A stretch of DNA of 64,000 nucleotides, taken from positions 682,001-746,000 of the forward strand of contig JADKAC010000005.1 in the NCBI GenBank assembly GCA_016715425.1, read 5' to 3'. Positions 59,190 to 64,000 of this stretch are shown here, one piece after another. Position 1 is the first letter of the stretch, and each line of letters starts with the position of its first letter. Below the pieces are notes generated by a model. The model had not been told where the DNA came from, searched no databases, and worked only from the letters and a program-made list of their open reading frames with translations. Both the position numbers and the translations under genes were made by a program. The stretch is from Bacteroidota bacterium. GTDB taxonomy: Bacteria; Bacteroidota; Bacteroidia; Chitinophagales; BACL12.

Positions 59190-59954
59190 TTGGAAAATTT
59201 AAAATCAAGCAGAAGAGACTTCATTAGGAAATCTGCACTTTCAGCAATTGGATTAGCCTTAATTAATAAGGACATTTTTGCAAACTCCCGAATTTCTACA
59301 TTTGAAGATTCGGATTTTTCTTTAAATATGGCTGATGCCTTTACACAGAAAGCTTTGCCTTATGGTTTTGGTGATCTTGAACCTTACATTGATAAAATGA
59401 CGATGGAGATTCATTACACAAAACATCATGCAGGATATGTAAAGAACTTGAATGAAGCTGTAGCGGCAACTCCGGAATTGCAAGGGAAAACACTGGATGA
59501 TATTGTAATGAATATTAAAAAGGTACCTGAAGATGTACGCACCAAAGTGCGCAACAATGCAGGTGGACATTGGAATCACTCATTTTTTTGGGAGACGCTA
59601 ACACCCGCTTCTTCAAAAACAACAACTAATGATGATTTGCGTGCTGCATTGATGAGTAAGTACAATGATATGGATACTTTCAAAACTGAATTTAATAAAG
59701 CAGCTACAGGAGTTTTTGGATCAGGATGGGCTTGGTTAGTAAAAGATGCCAAAGGAAATCTGGATATAATTGGAACACCAAATCAGGATAATCCGCTTAT
59801 GGATATAAGTGAGAAACAAGGTAAGCCTTTACTTGGTGTTGATGTTTGGGAACATGCGTACTATTTAAAATATCAAAATAGACGTGCTGATTATTTATCT
59901 GCCTATTGGAATATAATAAATTGGGATACTGTTTCTCAAAGATTTGCAAAATAA
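59190..59954 (+). CDS. Fe/Mn superoxide dismutase with Tat signal
   Basis: The 254-aa enzyme begins at TTG 59190; the next in-frame ATG would remove the export signal. The N-terminus SSRRDFIRKSALSAIGLALI is a twin-arginine signal (SRRDFI), so the folded metalloenzyme is predicted outside the cytoplasm. The SOD domain (from about residue 53, LPYGFGDLEPYIDKMTMEIH) has metal ligands His in EIHYTKHH, His in GGHWNHSFFW, and Asp and His in GVDVWEHAYY. GSGWAWLV is also diagnostic. Whether Fe or Mn is used cannot be read with certainty. It is divergent from copA; copper pumping and superoxide removal both relate to stress, but co-regulation is only inferred. Confidence 0.93.
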   Translation: MENLKSSRRDFIRKSALSAIGLALINKDIFANSRISTFEDSDFSLNMADAFTQKALPYGFGDLEPYIDKMTMEIHYTKHHAGYVKNLNEAVAATPELQGKTLDDIVMNIKKVPEDVRTKVRNNAGGHWNHSFFWETLTPASSKTTTNDDLRAALMSKYNDMDTFKTEFNKAATGVFGSGWAWLVKDAKGNLDIIGTPNQDNPLMDISEKQGKPLLGVDVWEHAYYLKYQNRRADYLSAYWNIINWDTVSQRFAK

Positions 59955-60007
59955 ATAAAGTCATTTTGTTCTGCCATCTATTTTATAAATTTGCCGATTG
60001 AATAAAC

Positions 60008-60083
60008 GGTGGCCGTAGCTCAGTAGGTAGAGCACCAGATTGTGGTTCTGGTGGTCGTGGGTTCGAAACCCATCGGTCACCCA
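60008..60083 (+). tRNA. tRNA-His (anticodon GTG)
   Basis: A complete cloverleaf is visible: acceptor GTGGCCG (60009-60015) with CGGTCAC (60074-60080, one G-T pair), D-arm gctcagtaggtagagc, anticodon stem CCAGA/TCTGG enclosing ttGTGgt, and T-arm GTGGGTTCGAAACCCAT. A G precedes the acceptor at 60008 and a C follows at 60081, as expected for the G-1:C73 pair specific to tRNA-His. Three bases, CCA, follow the acceptor. Confidence 0.97.
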
Positions 60084-60090
60084 CCTCTTT

Positions 60091-60122
60091 ACCCGGAAAA
60101 TTATTTTACCGGGCTTTTTTTT
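60091..60122 (+). terminator. Rho-independent terminator after tRNA-His
   Basis: cccggaaaa pairs with ttttaccggg (one bulged A) around a tta loop, followed by eight T (60115-60122). It starts eight bases after the tRNA. Confidence 0.85.
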
Positions 60123-60166
60123 ACAGATTCTTTTATTTACTCATTTATTTTTTTATAGATTAGTGA

Positions 60167-60805
60167 ATGCAAAAATTCCTTCCCATATTTCCATTATCCA
60201 TGGTTGCCTATCCCGGTGAAGAATTGAAGTTGCACATTTTTGAACCTCGGTATAAGCAATTAATTAGAGAATGCATTCAGGAAGAAAAATCATTTGGAAT
60301 TCCGGTAATTAATAAAAATGAAATTTTGGATTACGGTACTGAAATGATTGTAAACGGAATCAGTAAGGAATATCTAAATGGCGAAGTGGATATTGTGATT
60401 ACTGGCTTGCAAGCATTTCGGATTTTAGATATAGTACAGGTGATTCCTGATAAATTATATAGCGGTGCTGTTGTAAGCGTAATTAATAATGTACTTGATA
60501 TTCACAGTAATATAAATAATGAATTTGATCAACTTACGGATGAGTTATTTCAAATGTTGGAGATACAAAATAAATTGGTTGAAAAGGGAATTATATCTCA
60601 ATCTTTTAAAATGGCACATTATGTTGGATTTAATATTCTTGAAGAATTTGAATTATTAAAACATAGCAGGGAATCAGTTAGAAAAAAAATTATAATACAA
60701 CATATAAAAAATATATTGCCGGGTTTAAGACAAGCGGCGGCAATTAGAAAGAGAGCAAAAATGAACGGACAATTTCATATTTTAAATCCACCGGACTTCC
60801 TCTAA
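60167..60805 (+). CDS. Lon N-terminal (LON substrate-binding) domain protein
   Basis: The 212-aa protein has the stand-alone LAN/PF02190 fold: LPIFPLSMVAYPGEELKLHIFEPRYKQLI at the start (broken here by natural family variation), SFGIPVI, VDIVITGLQAFRILDI, and a helical C-terminal half with KIIIQHIKNILPG. It lacks the AAA+ and protease domains of Lon. Such proteins are common single-domain relatives with unknown cytoplasmic function, perhaps substrate binding. Starts at ATG 60167; it has no obvious operon partner. Confidence 0.85.
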   Translation: MQKFLPIFPLSMVAYPGEELKLHIFEPRYKQLIRECIQEEKSFGIPVINKNEILDYGTEMIVNGISKEYLNGEVDIVITGLQAFRILDIVQVIPDKLYSGAVVSVINNVLDIHSNINNEFDQLTDELFQMLEIQNKLVEKGIISQSFKMAHYVGFNILEEFELLKHSRESVRKKIIIQHIKNILPGLRQAAAIRKRAKMNGQFHILNPPDFL

Positions 60806-60842
60806 AAAAAATAGCCCCCCATAATTGGGAGGGCTATCAAAT
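60805..60842 (-). terminator. Terminator between convergent genes (functional for the minus strand)
   Basis: The arms atagccc and gggctat with further C/G pairs form a strong stem at 60811-60837. The A run at 60804-60811 becomes a T run on the minus strand, after the stop of the ASPIC protein at 60858. On the plus strand no T run follows. Confidence 0.8.
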
Positions 60843-60857
60843 TAATTGATTCTAAGT

Positions 60858-63800
60858 TTATTTATTCGAAGCGAGTGAGCTAGGATAAACCATTTTGGAA
60901 TTTCCTGCATAATCCCACACTTTCACTGAAACTATTTCTGGTGTAATTCTTAAATATTTCGTGCTTTGACTCAAATATCCTGAACCGTTATAGAGCTCCA
61001 TTTTTTGTGTTTTACCATTTTTCATTTGAATCTCAGCCATAGCATCCATTGGTGTGAAAGCTAACATCTTCACATTATTTTTAGTAAGTGAAAACGCTTC
61101 CAACGGACCGTTGGAATTTGCTAATAAATAAAGAGGTTGTTTATTAGCTCCCATAATTACTGCCATTCCTTTGGCATCACCGTCATTTCTCAATCCGCTC
61201 TGATAGCTTCTTACAGGAGCAAATGTTCCATCTCCTTTACCTAAAAGCATAACACCTGTTCCTGAATCATGTCTTGTAATTTCAATATCCGTATTATAGA
61301 AATTACCATGCGTTAATATATCAGGAATACCATCTTCATTGAAATCATCTACCACCATGCCGAATATTACAGATGTTTGAGTTTCATTTGGTAAATATGC
61401 CATTTTGAATTTTCCTTCACCTTGATTTATTAATACACAAGAGTGGAAATTATAGGTTTGTTTGTGTATGGCATTCCCCAGTGGACCATCTCCAAAAATT
61501 TGTGATAATGTAGCCTTACCATAAGAATCCCAGTTGGGATATTGTGTACTGATTCCTGGTAATTGTTCAATTAATCTTTCCCTAGGCTTTACAGGATATA
61601 GACTATCTTTTTGATAATATGCGAGTATTAGATCTTGAGTGCCATTACCATCAAAATCATTAAGATATCCTTCTAAAGGTAAGTTACTTCCATCCTTCAA
61701 TGATTTAGAATTTTTATAACGGCGGTTAGTTCCAAAATTTCCAACAATATAATCTATATCGCCATCTAAATCTACATCTGAACCAATGATACTTTGATAC
61801 CAACCATCAGTGTTTTTAAGTCCTGAATTTTGGGTGTCGTTCACAAATTTTCCACCTGCATTTTTGAAAAAGTTCACCGGCATCCAATCGCCTGTCAACA
61901 CCAAATCAAGTGACCCGTCATTATTATAATCTGACCAAAGTGCAGAAGAAATCATTCCTACATTTTTTAATTCAGGAGCTAGTTCACTTGTAACATCTAC
62001 AAACTTCCCATTATCATTTCTCAAAATATAACTGGAAGCTGATGCTAAGTAATTGCCGGGTACTTGTCTGCCACCAACAAATAGATCAAGATCACCATCT
62101 TTATCAAAATCAGCAGCAATAACTACTGAACTGCTTTCTTTAATATCGGGTATAGCTTGAATGTTTCTTGTAAAGTTTCCTTTGCCATCATTCATGTAAA
62201 GTCTGTCAAGATAATTTGCCTCTCCTTTTGCATATTCATTACTTCCCGAGCTTACATATAAATCCATATCACCATCATTATCTGCATCAAAAAATAATGC
62301 ACCACCATCTTCCATTTTTAAATCATCTGGATTGGTTTGTTGGAAATTTGATTTTTTAAATTTGCCATTGCTTGCTTGTGTATAAATAGCACCCGATGTA
62401 TTAACAGTACCACCAATATAGAAATCTTCCAGACCGTCACCATTCACATCTGCCACTGCTACTCCAGGTCCTAATACACTCATTTTATGGGGAAGCAAAA
62501 ATTCACGTAAGAAATCATCGTAATTATTATCTTTCGATTGAAAATCGATTGCTAATTGTTTAGTTGAATTAACAAATGTCGGTTCTACAACATTATGTTT
62601 TTCAAATTTCACATCCTTTGATGCATCTGCATAATTCAATTTTATATTTTGATTTACATTCACATCTTTTAAAATTTGCTTAGATCCATCCAGCCATTCT
62701 ACTTCTACTAAATCTACTTTATCTACTTTGCCGAGTCCAAAATGACAATCCTCTTGTAAACTCGTGATATATCCACGATTACTTGTATGCTGCACATATT
62801 GCATTTCATTTCCATAATAGATTTTTACTTTGGTACCTAAGCCCTCGGTGTTTGCTTTATATCCCTGGAAAGAAAAGCTCAGATAATTATTAGCACTGCT
62901 ATCCTTTTCTGAATTGTTGCGGCAGATCCATGGAGTTTCATTTACGTTACTCACGATAATATCAAGATCTCCATCATTATCTAAATCTGCATAACCTGCA
63001 CCGTAAGAAATTGATGGGAAATAAATACCCCAATCATCTCTTGTATCCTGAAATGTAAGATCACCATTATTTCTGAAAATAAAGTTTGGATGACTCAATA
63101 CATAGAGTGGTAAATTTTCACGCACCTTATAAAATACGGTACTGTCTTTAAGGCGTACAGCACTTCTTACTTTAGTATATGTTTCTGATTCATCTACATG
63201 GAAATCCCGTAAGAAACCATTGGAGATATATAAATCTTTATAACCATCATTATCAAAATCGGCAAATAATGTTGACCAACTCCAATCAGTTGTGGATACA
63301 CCGGAAGTATGTGAAATTTCACCAAAGGTTCCGTCACCATTATTTAATTGTAATGAGTTAGAACGATTTTGATAGCCATAACCTGCATTAATAAGTATGC
63401 GCATAGATTCAATTTGACTTGACAACATGAACGTTTTGTAAGTGTAATTATCTTCCATATCCATGTCGGCCACAATAATATCCTGGAAGCCATCATTATT
63501 CATGTCAGCAATATCAGAACCCATTGAGTTTATACTGGTTTTCTTTAGGTTGGTCAAAGATTCATCACGGAATGTTCCATCACCATTGTTCATATATAAG
63601 AAATCATACATCGCATAATCATTGGTAACGAAAATATCCAGATAGCCATCATCATTTAAATCGGCTACAGAACCACTAAGTCCATATCCATGATTATTTA
63701 TACCAACTTCAAGATGGCATTCTACAAATTTGCCATTATCATTTCTATAAAAATGATCGCTGAGATTAACACCAGTTTCTATTTTTTGAAAATACTTTGT

Positions 63801-64000
63801 TTTGTTCTTATCAATAAAATCAACAGGGTGAGTTACTAAGTACATATCTAAATCACCATCGTTATCATAGTCAAAGAAGTTTGCATGCGTAGAATAGGTG
63901 TTATCATCCAAGCCAAATTCTTTGGCTTTTTCTACAAAGGTCATATCGCCATTATTAATCCAAAGACGGTTTCTTCTTTTCTCCGGATCATCCCAACGTG
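60858..64000 (-). CDS. Large VCBS/FG-GAP repeat protein with UnbV_ASPIC domain, 5' end outside the window
   Basis: The frame is open to the right edge (reading RWDDPEKRRNRLWINNGDMTF before the first internal ATG at 63944), so the gene starts outside the window. At least 1,047 residues are visible. VCBS loops such as DYDNDGDLDMYLV, DLNDDGYLDIFVT, DMNNDGFQDIIVA and DFDNDGYKDLYIS form a first propeller, followed by a UnbV_ASPIC domain (YLSFSFQGYKANTEGLGTKV). A second set of loops (DVNGDGLEDFYIGG, DADNDGDMDLYVSSG, DFDKDGDLDLFVGGR, DYNNDGSLDLVLTG) forms another propeller with a beta-rich end. This two-propeller layout is a known long form of the family. No T9SS signal or His/Met tail is seen at its C-terminus. 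Role unknown, presumed surface or periplasmic. Confidence 0.87.
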   Translation of the reverse strand, partial: RWDDPEKRRNRLWINNGDMTFVEKAKEFGLDDNTYSTHANFFDYDNDGDLDMYLVTHPVDFIDKNKTKYFQKIETGVNLSDHFYRNDNGKFVECHLEVGINNHGYGLSGSVADLNDDGYLDIFVTNDYAMYDFLYMNNGDGTFRDESLTNLKKTSINSMGSDIADMNNDGFQDIIVADMDMEDNYTYKTFMLSSQIESMRILINAGYGYQNRSNSLQLNNGDGTFGEISHTSGVSTTDWSWSTLFADFDNDGYKDLYISNGFLRDFHVDESETYTKVRSAVRLKDSTVFYKVRENLPLYVLSHPNFIFRNNGDLTFQDTRDDWGIYFPSISYGAGYADLDNDGDLDIIVSNVNETPWICRNNSEKDSSANNYLSFSFQGYKANTEGLGTKVKIYYGNEMQYVQHTSNRGYITSLQEDCHFGLGKVDKVDLVEVEWLDGSKQILKDVNVNQNIKLNYADASKDVKFEKHNVVEPTFVNSTKQLAIDFQSKDNNYDDFLREFLLPHKMSVLGPGVAVADVNGDGLEDFYIGGTVNTSGAIYTQASNGKFKKSNFQQTNPDDLKMEDGGALFFDADNDGDMDLYVSSGSNEYAKGEANYLDRLYMNDGKGNFTRNIQAIPDIKESSSVVIAADFDKDGDLDLFVGGRQVPGNYLASASSYILRNDNGKFVDVTSELAPELKNVGMISSALWSDYNNDGSLDLVLTGDWMPVNFFKNAGGKFVNDTQNSGLKNTDGWYQSIIGSDVDLDGDIDYIVGNFGTNRRYKNSKSLKDGSNLPLEGYLNDFDGNGTQDLILAYYQKDSLYPVKPRERLIEQLPGISTQYPNWDSYGKATLSQIFGDGPLGNAIHKQTYNFHSCVLINQGEGKFKMAYLPNETQTSVIFGMVVDDFNEDGIPDILTHGNFYNTDIEITRHDSGTGVMLLGKGDGTFAPVRSYQSGLRNDGDAKGMAVIMGANKQPLYLLANSNGPLEAFSLTKNNVKMLAFTPMDAMAEIQMKNGKTQKMELYNGSGYLSQSTKYLRITPEIVSVKVWDYAGNSKMVYPSSLASNK

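Noticed and set aside
1..64000. Prophage, transposon, integron or defence system
   Set aside because: I found no integrase, transposase, phage structural gene, restriction enzyme, toxin-antitoxin pair or terminal repeats; the tRNA-His is intact with no att-like duplication seen downstream.

Overview
The window looks like chromosomal DNA from a member of the Bacteroidota, most likely a Chitinophagales/Saprospirales-type environmental organism. The evidence is AT-rich DNA, several proteins with type IX secretion system (T9SS) C-terminal sorting domains (both type A and the CHU_C/gliding-motility type B), a PorP/SprF partner, VCBS/FG-GAP + UnbV_ASPIC proteins, and -7 boxes of the TAnnTTTG type. 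I see no phage, IS element, CRISPR array or rRNA. One tRNA (His, GTG) is present.

Layout. 1-393: start of an AI-2E family permease, cut by the window edge. 394-2821: a T9SS-A secreted propeller-like protein and a small secreted ORF interrupted by an 8-bp tandem repeat. 2822-8957: a minus-strand run of M1 metallopeptidase, 3-hydroxybutyryl-CoA dehydrogenase, amidinotransferase/DDAH-like hydrolase, bioD and bioA. 8979-10730: a secreted protein of unknown function and panB. 10806-19977: three tandem paralogous VCBS/ASPIC proteins with His/Met-rich C-terminal tails, then two paralogous lipoproteins. 20119-25000: dnaK, an octaheme cytochrome c and a Nudix hydrolase. 25320-37728: two paralogous PKD-repeat T9SS-B proteins of about 1,550 aa flanking a minus-strand NlpC/P60 - NnrD/E - Sir2 operon.

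The most striking locus is 37977-52679. It encodes one giant T9SS-B surface protein (about 4,900 aa) built from a DUF7948/beta-propeller head, SprB-type repeats and about 65 nearly identical 52-residue (156-bp) repeats. The reading frame is broken only in one repeat unit (about 42663-42756), where six small deletions add up to nine bases, so the frame is restored. It is followed at once by a porP/sprF gene, then by a GT-C type membrane glycosyltransferase and a MOP-type flippase. Each repeat carries an Asp-Ser-Ile tripeptide that fits the Bacteroidota O-glycosylation motif, so a secreted, glycosylated giant adhesin or sheath with its own secretion partner is a reasonable hypothesis.

56943-64000: CopA-type copper ATPase, Tat-exported Fe/Mn superoxide dismutase (TTG start), tRNA-His, a Lon-N-domain protein and a large VCBS/ASPIC protein that runs off the right edge.

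All family calls come from reading motifs by eye; no database search was run. Several start codons are non-ATG (bioA TTG, 25320 TTG, SOD TTG, 17796 GTG, 55628 GTG) and are flagged individually.
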